Source of the DNA: Varanus komodoensis
Lineage: Eukaryota > Chordata > Lepidosauria > Squamata > Varanidae
DNA: 64,000 nt
Assembly (NCBI RefSeq): GCF_004798865.1
Contig: NW_025336598.1
Coordinates: 31,110,821-31,174,820 of the forward strand
Direction of reading: 5' to 3'
Below are positions 9,259-20,904 of the stretch, piece by piece. Made by a program: the position numbers and the translations under genes. The stretch's first letter is position 1. The number at the start of each line of letters is the position of its first letter. The notes beneath the pieces were generated by a model. It searched no databases. It saw only the letters and a program-made list of their open reading frames with translations, and was not told where the DNA came from.

Positions 9259-12200
9259 TGAGCCTCTGAATCCAGAACTAAAGAGAGGAGGACATGAGCC
9301 GGGTTCCAGCACCAGACTTCAGCCAAAGCCTTGGGGCTGTTTGGCTGCTGTGCTTGCTGGTGCAATAGCAAAGCTGTGACAGCCCTTTTTCTCCAACTAA
9401 GTAGTGATGGGAAAGAAATTTGTGCCATTTGCCTTTAATATGGACTTGTAGAACTCAGTTATCTTTTGAAATGGAATTATCTAAATTTTGCAATTGAGTT
9501 CTCCAATCTAAAAGTGTGTACAAAAATTTACATCTATTAGGTGAGCATGCATACAAAAAAAGCATTATATTAAGAAGATTGCTCATCAAAATTGTGTTCA
9601 TTAAGCAAAGCTGTATGAAAATGCCATGTTTTGGGAGAATGAATCCAGAGGTGCATATCTATTTTCACACACTTCTTAAACATCTAACTGTTTGGGATAT
9701 TTTTATTTAAGATTGTGAAAATGAGAGATGGAAAGCATCTGAAATTAATAGTCATCCACCCATCTGGGGAGCTCTCTGAGTGCAGACAGAACAAGCAATG
9801 TGTCTCCAGCTCTCCCTTGCTTTCTTTCCTAACTTCTACACAACTACAAAGATTTCAGGAGGCCTTCTTTATTTTGCAACTTGCCCCTCAACCTAGTGGG
9901 CCTTTCTCATCTCATTAGATAACACTGAAGCAGAGATGCAGAAAGTCCAAGATCTGACTTTAATATTAACTTGCTCGTAATGCAGGAATTGTATTGGATG
10001 AAATGTGCTTACTTGAGACTTCATTCTGTTGACAGCCCTGTGACTTGAAAGCAATACATTAGTAGTGAATACGTTTTAGAGATTCAGCATATTAGCGGTT
10101 TTGATGTATTATAATTAGGCCTTGAGGGGCTGTATATTTAATTTCTTTAATAGCTTGGTATTGAATTTATGAAGTGTTGAGCCAAATGAATAAATGGGGC
10201 CGATACTGCCTATCTGCTATGGGCGGGAAGGAGCTTCAAAACAGTGACCCTTTCACTTTGGATCACCTTGGAATTAACAGCCCCTTTGAAATGCGGGGAT
10301 ATAAAGTGGCCACCAGGTGGTGCTATATACTTAACTACAGGGTGAATGAATTACAACAAATAATTGAATCTACAGGTTTCTTCCTTTAAAACCCTTTTCA
10401 TATTGCATACTCCTTTTTATTATTGTTGCAAGGTTTTTGAACTTTCCTTGTTTCACTTCTTTGATGCCTTGCTAATTGACTAATAGATTAAAAAACACAT
10501 TTGCAAGTATAAAGTATTTCATGACAAACCTCTTAAACTCTGTTGAAAAAACAGAATATTCTCTAAGTATGAAACTGAATTGAGATGTTTTTCTGAATTA
10601 TGAGTGTGTGTCTTTCACACACCGTTTTTTCTCCATTAACTATGATAGGATCTGAGGAGCCCTACTGGAGACATTGTGCATTTGCCATTCCCTAATCACG
10701 GTTGTTCATAGGCTCTTTGGACAACGCTGGGCCATCCAATTCTGCTTCTATCCAATCAGCACTTTTAGATCTTTCTAAAAAAAAGATCAGGGAAAATGCA
10801 ACCTATTGTGAAAGAGAAAGAAGGCACGATTTCCTCTTGACTATTTGTGCTAAGGTGTTACACCCTAGTATCACCTAGAGGTTATATGGCAGAAAAGGAA
10901 ATGCTGTTTACATGGTGCTTGGATCTCAGCTTGCCAGCAAAACTCAAAGTCAATATAAAGAAGTGGCAGCCTTGTGTAAAAAAGCTCCCAGTGGTGATTT
11001 AAGCCCTCTTTGGGAGCAGGAGGCAGGCTGAATGGGTTTAACTGTCAAGATCACTCCTAGAACCTGAGCCAAATACTATAACACCTGAAATATAAACAAA
11101 GAAGTGAGCAGATGTACCTAGTTACTCCTTTGCAGCACAGAACTAATTCAGATATTTAGGAAAGGTACCTGATACGGCTGTGCTACAGTACCACTTCAGA
11201 TTTTGTACAGCAGGGAGAAATCTGCCATGCTTTTAAAAACTCAGCATAATGAAGCAGGGATGGAGCCCAAAAACTTGTCCAGTGAACAGGAGAGGAAGAC
11301 AGAAGGAACTGTTGCCATCTCCATCATGTCAAAACAGCTTTTAAACCAATGGCAGCACCAGTAGCAACCTCTATTCTACATATCTATCCTCTCTTCCCAC
11401 CTCTTATTCCCTGTACCAGACCTTAAATTTGGATTGTAAGCCTGAGCAGAGGGGTTGACGCACTGCTTGTTCTTGTGAGCTGTGGTGAGAGCCACTTCTG
11501 CTAGGGAGAGGGGCATTGATGCTGCAAGTAAATAAATACATATTAAATAAATCACAATTCCCTGGATGATGGAAGAAAGCTTTTTTTCCCCTCTTTTGCA
11601 TGTGTGCTATCAGCAAGTAAGTCTGTGCCAAAAACTTTGAGAGATTTTTTGACCAGCAAAAATGTTGAATTAGATGAGTCCCTCATGTCACTGCTGGAGT
11701 GATATCCCAGAAGATTTTGGTATATGCAGTAAAGTTGGTGGGTGAATTTGAAGCAGCAAGTCCATTGCCTCCCTGATTGTAGTTTTCCTCACAACTGGTT
11801 CACTGTGAAACTTACTAACATCTCATTCACAACATGTCTGCAATCTGACACAGGGAGGCCCGGACCCATAAGTGCTCTTTCCCTCCCTCTGGCTTCCTTG
11901 GTCTTTTTGTATTGTAGGTCTCCTCCCATTCATCCTAGCAAATCTCTCCCTAGAGGAAGTGACTCCATGTAGATTTTGGCCTGGGAAAACTTTATTTCAA
12001 GAGTAGCAATATAAATATATATATTTTTTAAGGTTCATGAAAGAGACAATGCTTTGTTTTATTTGTGGCTTATCTACCAGGAATCTGCATTCTTATGATC
12101 CTGCCGGTAATCTTGCAGTACATCCAACTCTCCAATAGCACCAGGGTCAGATAAGGACACTTTTTAAAAAGTCTGATGCTATAAGACTTTGATGTTGAGC

Positions 12201-13849
12201 AACTTTCCTGTTTTTAAAGATCATCAGAGCTGCCCACTAGGGGTACAGAGCAACAGACCTCATTCATTATTTGTAGGTAAGAGAGGTGGGGTGGAGGGGA
12301 AATACTAGACTTTTCTTTCAGACACAATAAAAATAAAAACAGGTCACTGCAAAATAAGAATAAAAGTGGCTGCTGGGATGGAGAGAAGCTTAAATAGCAT
12401 GTTACTAAGGAAAACATGATGTCCAGAGGAATCCATTCTTATGCTAAAATAAAACAAAAGCAGCAGATTAAACACAAAGCTGATTAATCATAGATTTCTC
12501 CCACTACTTAAAATTAATGTCAGCAAAAGTGTGGACAAACCCTGAAGGGATCAATACCAACTTTACCAAATCTTCATCAGCACCACCACAGAGAGTGGTG
12601 CCCCCACCTAACCTCTGAATGAGGGTCACTTGGATCAGAGCTTCACACAAAGATCTTAAAAATGATCTGTTCCTCATACTGATCCTAGGCCTTTGAGGGG
12701 TTTCTACGTTAGGCAATGGTTGATAATCAGCATTTTATATACTCTGTGTGCATACATTTTAAATGTTTTTAATGAGCAAAACATCACGACTTTATCACAT
12801 TACCAACATGAACTCTTCTTTGAAGAGCCAGTTTAAAGATAAGTGGGTGCACCGTCTTGCATTAAACATGGGTTTCAGAGTGCCAGAAACTATATGCATG
12901 TATCTCAAATGCATCATGCACCACTCTGGAGGAATTCTAGCAGTTAGAGTTCCAGTAGTTAGTAAGAATGGAGGCTGTTCCATTTTTGGCAGTATCTCAC
13001 AAGTGCCGTTCTGCACAGACAGTAACAGCCTTTAAGTTGGAGAAGGGTGAAGGGGACCACTTGCCATTCTGTAGGAAAAAGCTTGCAAAGTCCACAAAGA
13101 GCCGTTTCTGCATGCATTTTTTTCCATGAGAGAGGACTCTTCTTGCCAGCTTCATTGATATTTGGAAACTCGACCTGAGATGTGGGTAGATGAAGGTAAG
13201 TTTCAGCTCATCCAACGTATTTAAGAACTGACATTTCTGGAGAAGCACCTTTTTGTCTTTGTCATCTTCTAGCAAAGAGCCATCCAAAGTTACATAGATG
13301 GCACTTCATTGTCTTCTTCACTGTCTAACAATTTGTAGATTCTCTGGAAAGCTTCTTACTTGCAGATTCTGGGCTCAGAAGCCATGTGGCCCATGTAGCA
13401 TGCAACATCTCACCATCATCCTTCCACCAAGATCTGCTACCCAAGGCATCTCTGTCACTTTACATGATAGTAGGACTATCTCTTGATCCCCTTGCCTGAA
13501 GTCAAATGGAACACAGGTGTGTTCCCATCAAACATCTTGCTAGGATCTAATCACTGAAAGGCCCTGTGCTTTTTCCTCTAGGTCTGCTCACAGCTGACGG
13601 CTCATCACCTCATCATCTGACACAGCTTCATGGTTCTCAGTCCTTCACCAATGTCAAGATGGGTGCAAAGTGGAATCACATTCCCTATGTATACAGTAAG
13701 TGTCCTAGTCCATTTGCTAAACAGTCTGCAGAGAGCTATCTAGACCCATCTCTGATCACCCTCCAAGTAGGTGAAGAGCCTGCTTGCTTGTTTAGACGGG
13801 CTTTTGACTTTTTGGATGGCAATTGTCCTCCTGCTTTTTAGATTTTAGT
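9259..13849. other. Mostly unique non-coding sequence
   Basis: About 4.6 kb without a recognised repeat or splice-bounded exon. Notable parts: an AT-rich, ATTA-bearing block at about 9950-10180 that could be a conserved non-coding element; TATATA-rich sequence near 12010-12030; and a minus-strand open frame at 12997-13305 whose product I do not recognise. Frames at 13298-13841 also lack family features. Confidence 0.45.
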
Positions 13850-14015
13850 CCAGTTTGTGCTCTTTATCTTTGATTTAGCTGTTTATCTGCTCATTGTAGA
13901 AGTTCTAATAGTGTGGTTTTCTGACTGCATAGTACCATATTTGTATATTTTATTCTTGTGAGCTGTCTTAGGTGAGGGTTTCTTTGTGTGACTAAAGACA
14001 GGATATAATTTTAAA
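13850..14015 (+). repeat. CR1/L2-type LINE 3' end fragment
   Basis: T-rich 3' untranslated-like sequence runs into CTTGTGAGCTGTCTTAGG and ends AAAGACAGGATATAATTTTAAAG, split as AAAGACAGGATATAATTTTA. This is the typical end of squamate LINE and SINE tails (GTGAGCTGCCTTGAG followed by GGCGGGATATAAAT). No reverse transcriptase frame remains. Confidence 0.5.
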
Positions 14016-14769
14016 GAACCAACCAACTAGATGCTTGTAATTGTTTCCCACTGTGCTCAAAAAAGTTGCGGACTTCTGTCAATTCCTTGCCCCGTTTTTT
14101 AAAATGTGCACCGAAGTTTAACTGATTTGTGTGCACGTTGGGGAAGGAAGGGGAAGAGGTGAGTTGCAGGAATCAGCCATCTGTTACATTCTTGTGCATC
14201 TAATCAGGCATGCCGTGGGTGCGGTTCTTCATTCCACCTCTTGAATGCTTGACGGCTCCCCACCACAGATGCATTCTTGTGTAGTCTCTGCTCTCTCAGA
14301 GCTGTCACTAATTGTTTGACAGATCGTCTTCCTTCTGGACTCCAAGCAAACAGTAAAACTGAACATAGTAAATGCTGCATGCAGATTTTTTCCTCCAGAT
14401 CCTATTGATGCATTTGATGGACTTACTGATTACTTGTCCTTCCTATCAGTTAAAGCCACTGTGATGCAATGGTTGCATATCTGAATCTAAGAAACTTGGT
14501 CTCTGTCTGATGTTGCTTTTTATTTTGCTGGGCCTACAGCCATCCTGAGATTATACTTCATCGACTTTTCAAACACATACCAGAATGACTTCATTTTGCA
14601 AAACACTTTTGATTGTATGCCCTTGGTAATAAAAGGCAACAGCACAGGAGATTGCTCTAACAGATTCCTTTCCTCTGGGGCTCCTGAGAGCACATTAAGG
14701 TTGCTATCCTGTGGGCACTTGCCTGGGAGGAAGTCCCATTGCCACGGGGAAAGCCACAGCCTTGAGGTT

Positions 14770-14863
14770 CCCTGCGCTGAGCAGAGCCAAGGACAGGACA
14801 TTCTGGAGGGTTTTCATTCATGGGGTCACCATAATTCAGAGAAGACTTGATGGCACTTCATCA
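14770..14863 (+). repeat. Bov-B-like LINE 3' end
   Basis: Recognisable blocks are GGACAGGACATTCTGGAGG, TTTTCATTCATGGGGTCACC and GAAGACTTGATGGCACTTCA. These match the recalled Bov-B 3' end ATTCATAGGGTCGCCATGAGTCGGAGACGACTTGACGGCAC. Bov-B is an RTE-clade LINE abundant in squamates. Upstream sequence back to about 14520 may be more of the same 3' end but is too diverged to claim. Confidence 0.65.
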
Positions 14864-14901
14864 CCAGCAGTCCCACTGAGCTCAGTGGGACTTACTGGTG
14901 A
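14861..14901. repeat. Long palindrome with perfect 24-bp centre
   Basis: The centre 14869-14892 is a perfect 24-bp palindrome around GAGCTC (half-site AGTCCCACTGAG). It is extended outward by 7-bp arms TCACCAG (14861-14867) and CTGGTGA (14895-14901), separated from the centre by one and two unpaired bases. The AGTGGGACTTACT part resembles a short squamate MITE family. It abuts the 3' end of the Bov-B-like fragment. Confidence 0.85.
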
Positions 14902-14964
14902 CTAAGATATACTCAGATAGCACTGTAAATAATGTAAACGGGCATATATAACTAATGCTGCTAT

Positions 14965-15045
14965 GGGTAGTATCCAGTGAGAGCCCTATGTAGAGGAGAC
15001 CCATTGAAGCCAACAGGACTGTGGTAATTACTAATTCAAGTCTCG
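14965..15045. repeat. Short palindromic MITE-like fragment
   Basis: GTAGAGGAGACCCATTGAAG with CAACAGGACT and TTACTAATTCAAGTCTC resembles the squamate repeat with arms GTAGACCCATTGAA and TTCAATGGGTCTAC. The copy is degraded and has no clear ends. Confidence 0.35.
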
Positions 15046-15257
15046 TTCATTTCAGACCTACACAGATCTACACTGTGTAGGAGGAATGCTGGATGCTCAC
15101 CATGGAAAATTATGTGTGGCATGGTGGGATGAATGCACTCACTTTAGATAGCCTGTCTCAGCTGTTCAGAACACACACGTCTGCTCAGCTGTCATTAACA
15201 ATACAGCCTGGCGGTGGAAGCTTAGATGGCCTTGCATGGCTTAAAGTCCCCTAGTGG

Positions 15258-15306
15258 CCTCGTCTGAGATTCAGACTGGGGACCTCCTAGTCCACAGAGC
15301 ACCAGT
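15258..15306 (-). repeat. tRNA-like SINE head fragment
   Basis: On the minus strand the segment reads as the head of a tRNA-derived SINE: CTGGTGCTCTGTGGACTAGG, then GGTCCCCAGTCTGAATC in the B-box position. Only the head survives. Confidence 0.45.
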
Positions 15307-15374
15307 GGGGCCAGGGCTTTACGAAGGCTGAAGTTTCTGCCACAGGCAGTTGTTCTGAGGGGTGGTCAAGTTGG

Positions 15375-15405
15375 CTCCTCCTCCTCCTCCTCTTCCTCCT
15401 CCTCT
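15375..15405. repeat. (CTC)n imperfect microsatellite
   Basis: A CTC array with one CTTC interruption. It is pyrimidine-pure, so a triplex-capable tract. Confidence 0.9.
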
Positions 15406-17090
15406 TAAAGGGAGAGACATTCGGATAACTTTGTGGCCTTGGGCACTGTGGAGCATGGCTTGAATGGGGAACAACATTTGCTGCTTTGTCTCCAGCAGCA
15501 AAAGGGCTTAGGCCACACCTGACTAGGTCACATAACTCTCTTGGTGGGTGTGGGTGTGCAGGTGGTTGCTAATCCCCTGCTGTGTTGTGTAACCCACTGG
15601 AAACGCATTCCCTGCTAAAGCCTGCCGAACTGTTTCCTCTTCCCTCCCCACCCCCTTTTCCTTGCATGCTGTGTCTTTATAGATGGTAAGCATGGTTAAC
15701 TGATAACCAGAAGACTGCTTTTGACTGAGGAATCTCTATCTAGATAATTTAAATAAATAAAATTCTTGAATGTGCCCAGTATTGAGGGCCTATCCAATCT
15801 GAGTCCAGTTTAAAGAAAATGAACAACAAGAAAGGAGCACAGGGGTCTTGTAATTGTTGTTCAAAAGTTAATCCCTTGACCGAAGACAGAATACATACAT
15901 GGGACACCTGGTGCACAGTCTTTCTCGTGACAGTGAGAAGGATTATAATTCTGTTTGAATGAACAGTAATCATTTCTGGGTTGTAACCATTTCTGCTTCT
16001 ATGCATGTTAATTGACAAATGCAAATTTTATGGAAATCATGTGCTCTTTTGCCCTATCTTTTTGGCATTGCATAAATGGCTACCCCAACCAAACCATGCT
16101 TTCACTCAAATCAAGCCCCTTCTAAAGCATATTGTGATATAGCACACTAAATGCCTTTTATCTGGGCATGTTCTAACTGCTTTACCACTAATTTGAGATA
16201 GGAGATTTATCACATCTGGTAAAACTGTCATTTTAATGGTGTGCTGGCCACAGTTACAGGCTACTGTGTTATCTCTGATGTAGTGACTTAACAGAAGTGG
16301 TTTCAAACAGTTATTTTGAAAAAAGGTAGTCTGGGAGGGGAATCGCATTGAGTAGCTTCATTTGAAATGAGTGACAGTTCTTTGGTGATTTAGGATACCC
16401 TGGTGCAGAATCTGGCTCTTCTTTGCTTGAGGCTTTGCATTTCAAAAGAGACCTCAACCTCACCACTCAGCCAATCTGATTCATTGCGCCTTTGTTCTCC
16501 TTCCCGTGCTTGAAGCTGGCTGCAAATGAAGCCACAAGAAGTGCCGCAGACAGATGATCAAAGCACATGCCACTGAATTCCTGGCATACCTGGATACCTG
16601 GTATTCCAGTGAATCCTTGTGAGCCTCGCTCGCTTGGCATGTGAGGAGCAGCTGCCTGATCTCCTTATTTTGCGTGCAGAGTTTTGTTGTTTTTGTTGCC
16701 CGTGCCGTTTTCCTCACCGATGGGTGGTTGGATGGTGCTATTTATAAATCCATGCAAGTGAGCACAGCCAAAGGCAGCAGTGGTGCCAAAAGACAGTGGG
16801 TGCGGCATGAGGGGGAGGGTATGGAAGGAGCACAATTTGGCTCTGTTGTAACATCCCAGACGGCAGACAGGCAGCTCTGGCTTGGGAAGACCACATCTGG
16901 GCTGCTTGATACTGAGAATATGGCTTCTTGACTATGGTCCTGCCACTGGGCTGTGGAGCAGGTATGTAACCATGCCTTGGCAGAAATGCAGCTTACCATC
17001 ACCACAAATGCAATGATTACAAAAGCCTGCCAGTGAGACTCTTCCTTCACAGAAGAAGCAGAAACATTCATGGTGCAGGGGAAGAGACTG
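15406..17090. other. Non-coding unique sequence, nothing recognised
   Basis: No repeat family or exon supported. Opposite-strand frames near 16641-17071 overlap each other over most of their length and have no recognised domain. Confidence 0.5.
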
Positions 17091-17091
17091 C

Positions 17092-17440
17092 GGGCTTTTC
17101 TACAGGAGGTGTTTAATCTGCCACTTTGCTGAGGATTCTGCTTCCAGCCAAGGATTTAAGCTTGGCTGCTGTACATATGGGGGGTTCTCCTCCTGTTTTT
17201 TTCTTTCTCTGCTTTCCTAATTGTTCCATTACACAAGCACCAAGTGACACGATGTTATAGAGGAAGTGCAAAAATAACACAAGCTTTCATTCTGGCATTT
17301 CCAGAAAATACTCTACTTTCCTTGCTCTAAAAAAGCTGCAGAAATGCTTGGAAAGCACAGGAGAGGTTCAGGAGGGTAATGATGTGGAGTAAAGTATCTG
17401 CAAACTGCCACAAGTGAAGAATCATGAGTACACGGTAGGC
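17092..17440 (+). repeat. Unclassified dispersed repeat, copy 1
   Basis: Shares ordered blocks with 60922-61250: CTTTTCTACAGGAGGTG at the left end, CTTGCTCTAAAAAAGCTGCA, GGAAAGCACAGGAGAGG, GGTAATGATG, CTGCAAACTGCC and ATCATGAGTACAC at the right. Both copies lie on the plus strand. The family has no frame and no clear terminal repeats, and I do not recognise it. Confidence 0.65.
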
Positions 17441-18922
17441 GGCTTAGGTGGAGAGGCACTAAGCATCCCCTCCTTGTCTCTGCTGGAGCTTTCAGAACTG
17501 CACCAGAATATTCCAGTGAGGTATGGGAGAAATCTGCAGGGTGAAAGAAGCTTGATTGCTGTTTTCTGCATGTGGCGGAAACTTTTAGGGGAAGTGATTA
17601 TTGGTTGTGTTTGTCGATTCCTCAGTGCATTGGAAAGGTCTGACATATTTGTCTTTGGCTTATGCGTTGCTGATCCAGTGAAACTGATATAATGGCTTGA
17701 TGGTTGATATTACCTATGTTGTACGTAATTAAAATGTTATAGTAGTATTAGGGAAATGAATTTTTGGTTCGCTGTGGTAATGATGCATCATTTTAATGCT
17801 TATTACTGTACTGCTGTTCTTACATGATGAGCTGCTTTGGGTGCATTGTGTAGGAAAGTAGCACACGCATTAAAAGTGATACTGCTCAAGTTAATAAAAA
17901 AGAGTGTAAAAAAGGTATGGCAAAGCAGAGTCCCAAACCTTTATGGAGTACCCTGCACTTTCCATAGGGTAGTAAGCAACTGTGCCCCAGCACTAGCTCT
18001 AAACACATCAGATCTGCATAAATCAGTGTTTATGCCACATTGCTGGCACTTGTGGGGCCTTGGGGAAAGGGTCCCATGAATCCTCTCTCTCTCCTGGGGG
18101 TGTCCTGCTTCCGTCGGAGGTGCCTCTCAGCGGGGTGCTTTGTTTCCTGGGACTATGGATTGTGAATTAGTTCTTACCCTTTTGCTCCTGCAAATTTCTG
18201 TTAGCATTCATAGGTGGACTTTAGTAGACTCCAGACATGAAGTGGCTCAAGATATTGATCTAAATTTTGTGAGACAATCAAGGCATAGGATAATACTGAG
18301 CTCAGATAGCCCCAGAATTCTCCACCCATTTGATTTTGGGAGGCTGTTTCGGAGATAATTTTCAGGGGATGGGTGAAAATCGATTAATTTGGGGACAGGG
18401 TTTGCCTAGAAAAGCAGTGGCAGTGACTTTTTGTTTTCCGTAGAGTTTCCTAACCATGCAAGGGGTGGCAAACTACCAACTGGCAATCCGAAGCAACCTC
18501 AAAAACACCTGGAGGTTGCCTCTGCTTGGGATAGATTCACCAAACACATTCTATCTATGACAGATGTCTCACAACTACATCTCATTGGGGGAATTTGCCA
18601 GGGTTCTCATGAGTGGGCTCAGTTACAGATATGGCGGATACAACTGCCTTCAAAATAATGCAGCATGGAGCCACATGGGATTCGTTTTTCACCAGATCCT
18701 GGTATTACTTCTTTATTACAGCTCAAAGTTAGCTTGTTCTGGGAACTTTTCTTGTCAGGAGAGTTAATTGCAGTGAGTAATGTCTGCTCCTGTACTTGCT
18801 GATATCACTGATAAAATTATGGTAAGGCATGTACCTTTTAAAAAATGAACAAAATTCAAGTAATATGCATGTGTTATTCTACATTTAATACAGCTGTTCA
18901 GGCTGGCATCGACTCAGGACTG
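17441..18922. other. Non-coding sequence, possible conserved AT-rich block
   Basis: No repeat family recognised with confidence. The stretch 17690-17900 is AT-rich with a 12-bp palindrome ATGATGCATCAT near 17781 and TAATTAAAATG, a texture seen in conserved non-coding elements. This is not demonstrable without alignment. Confidence 0.4.

Positions 18923-18976
<54 letters not shown>
18923..18976. repeat. (TTTC)13 microsatellite
   Basis: Uninterrupted CTTT units over 54 bp, a pyrimidine-pure tract. Confidence 0.95.
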
Positions 18977-19214
18977 GTTTTTGGAAGTTTCCAAAGCAAA
19001 TGATTCCAAATTTATCCATCACCCAAGTGGCCATTTTGGGAAAAGACCATCACTGCCAAAAAAAGGGCCAAATTCCCATAAGTCTGACATCCTGTTTTCA
19101 TCCCTTGGGGAAAAAAAAAAGTATGCCTTTGAGCCAAACGTCCTGCTTCTGCTTTTAATGTGAGCAATTCTTGTCCAAACTGACATTTTGCAGCCATATA
19201 GGCAAATGCATATG

Positions 19215-19385
19215 TGCATTACTTTATCACATTTGTATCCTGCTGTTCTTCCAAGAAGCCCAAGATAGCAATCCCCACATCCCCCTCTGGTTATATCTTC
19301 ACAGGACAGGCTATGAGACAGAGAACGCTTGGCTCAGTGTCATTCGGCAAGCTGCAAAGCTGAGCAGAGAATCTATGGGGTCCCC
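19215..19385 (-). repeat. Sauria-type SINE, minus strand, decayed
   Basis: The plus strand reads TTGTATCCTGCTGTTCTTCC, AAGAAGCCCAAGATAGCAAT, then TATCTTCACAGGACAGGCTA and TTGGCTCAGTGTCATTCGGC. This is the reverse complement of a SINE body with its GGGATACAAA tail at the left and the CACTGAG-type middle at the right. The head is missing. Confidence 0.55.
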
Positions 19386-19389
19386 TCTG

Positions 19390-20366
19390 GTCCAGCAGTC
19401 CAAGTGAGGCTTCTGCAACCTGGTGAGCCTGAGGAACGTGTGTGAGACTGAACTCCCAGCATCCCCAGCTCTGCCTGTTTCCTGCTACACCCTGGGCAAG
19501 AAATCTCTACTCTTATCTCTGATTGCTGGTTGGAGATAAGAGCCAGAATTTCTTTGTGAGACAGACACTGAAGAAAGGTATCCATGCTTCTAGGTAGAAA
19601 TAAGAGGGGATTTAAAGGCATCTAAATTTTAAATAGCCTGCTCTTTAAGGACGTTTCAATTGTAACATTATATAAATAGCAAGGGTTTTAAACTTGGAGT
19701 GGAAGGAGAGAATGTGGCCATCACAGAGATATAGTTTAGAAAGTCCATTTCTGCGGCAGCCCTTGAGATCTTCCCAAAGTGGAATTAGTTCCCTGTGCCA
19801 AAAAATTCCCTCATCCTTGCTCTACACAAAGGGAGTTAAGATGGAGATGCTGCTGCTACTTCTCTGGGTGCCTCATCCCCAAGGCCATTGCCACCTTTCC
19901 ACATATTTTGTCAGCCAAAGCTCTTGCTGGAGGCATTCCCCACATCATTAAAAGTAAGGGGAGCTAAGCAGAATAAAATGCCATTTTAGCTGGTGCCAGT
20001 GGAAGCAGAGGCCCCGGTAGCAATAGCTGCAGTTTCTCAGGTGCCCACCTCTGCCGCTGTGACGTTATGGGTGGGATGCAATGGGTGGGTTCAAGAGTTC
20101 TTGCTGCTTTTCTGTTGGCCAAGATGGGGAATGAGTAATAAGAACAGTAAATGAGGGTGCAATCCTAAACATACTTGTGCAGGCAAAAGGCCTGCCAGTT
20201 CTAGTGTGGCTCAGCGGGGTATGCTGGGTGTAGCAGGCCTTTTCTCTGTGTAAACATGCATAAGCCTTAAGGTGCAGTCTTGCTCCTTAGGAGAGTTAGT
20301 CCTATCAGTCTGGCTTACTTCTACACAGAGGTGACTTGGACTTAAACAAGGGTGGGCAATTTGAGA
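19390..20366. other. Non-coding sequence with MITE-end fragments
   Basis: Near 20155-20180 the motif GAGGGTGCAATCCTAAACAT resembles the termini of the MITE at 4488-4892, and 20285-20330 resembles the short palindromic MITE family. Everything else is unrecognised. Confidence 0.4.
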
Positions 20367-20403
20367 CATTCATTCATTCATTCATTCATTCATTCATTCA
20401 TTT
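20367..20403 (-). repeat. (CATT)9 array forming the LINE 3' tail
   Basis: Nine CATT units abut the 3' end of the minus-strand LINE at 20404-20765. On the LINE strand this is an (AATG)n tail, of the kind that ends CR1/L2-type LINEs. Confidence 0.85.
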
Positions 20404-20765
20404 AGAAGGCTTCTATGCCGCCCCATTCGCCGAAGCCTCAGGGCGGCTCACAATAATAAATAAATACGAACAGTATAAAACAATATAATATGAGTCAACC
20501 TGGCCCGAAAAATAAAATAAATAAATATTATTAATAATTAAAATAGCGTTTGAATAAAAAGGTCTTTGCCTGGTGCCAAAAAACAAATAACAACGGCACC
20601 AGGCAGACCTCTCTGGGGAGCTCATTCCATAGATTGGGTGCCACTGCAGAGAAAGCCCTCCTCCGAGTACTTACCCTCCTAATATCCTTCACGGAGGGTT
20701 CTCGGAGAAGGGCCGCTGATCTCAAGGGGCGGACGGGCATATATGGACGTAAGCGCTCCTTCAGG
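20404..20765 (-). repeat. CR1/L2-type LINE: ORF2 C-terminus and 3' UTR
   Basis: On the minus strand a frame from about 20765 to 20535 encodes the last part of a LINE ORF2 protein. Recognisable segments are RPLRSAALL, a STRRRAFSAVAPNLWNELP motif and a terminal KTFLFKRYF. This arrangement (RAFS..AP.LWN.LP, then KT.LF) is typical of the C-terminal tail after the reverse transcriptase in the CR1/L2/Rex-Babar group. The 3' UTR follows, with CCGCCCTGAGGCTTCGGCG and then an AATG tail. The copy is strongly 5'-truncated: the endonuclease and reverse transcriptase domains are absent. The 35256-35640 copy belongs to the same family. Confidence 0.8.
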
Positions 20766-20876
20766 TAACCTTCCAGATGTTTTGGCTTACAATCCCCTTC
20801 ACCAGTGGTTATATGGAATAAGATTACTAGCAGATGAAGCACAAAACTCTGAGTGGGCTACAAGTTGCCCAGCTCA
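20766..20876. mobile_element. Foldback hAT-like MITE, decayed
   Basis: The left end CTTCCAGATGTTTTGGCTTA and the right end GGGCTACAAGTTGCCCA match the termini of the 7812-7928 family in inverted arrangement. It abuts the truncated 5' end of the LINE. Confidence 0.55.
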
Positions 20877-20904
20877 GATTGAGGCTCTTAGTGTTCATCC
20901 AAAT

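Noticed and set aside
9005-9428. Open frames spanning the N gap on both strands
   Set aside because: They continue only because N is translated as unknown. The flanking parts are not coding-like.
11405-11470. Possible L2/MIR-like piece (GGATTGTAAGCCTGAGCAGA)
   Set aside because: Only about 20 bp resembles the recalled consensus, too short to support.
18923-18976. CRISPR-like repeat array
   Set aside because: It is a simple tetranucleotide microsatellite without spacers, in an animal genome.
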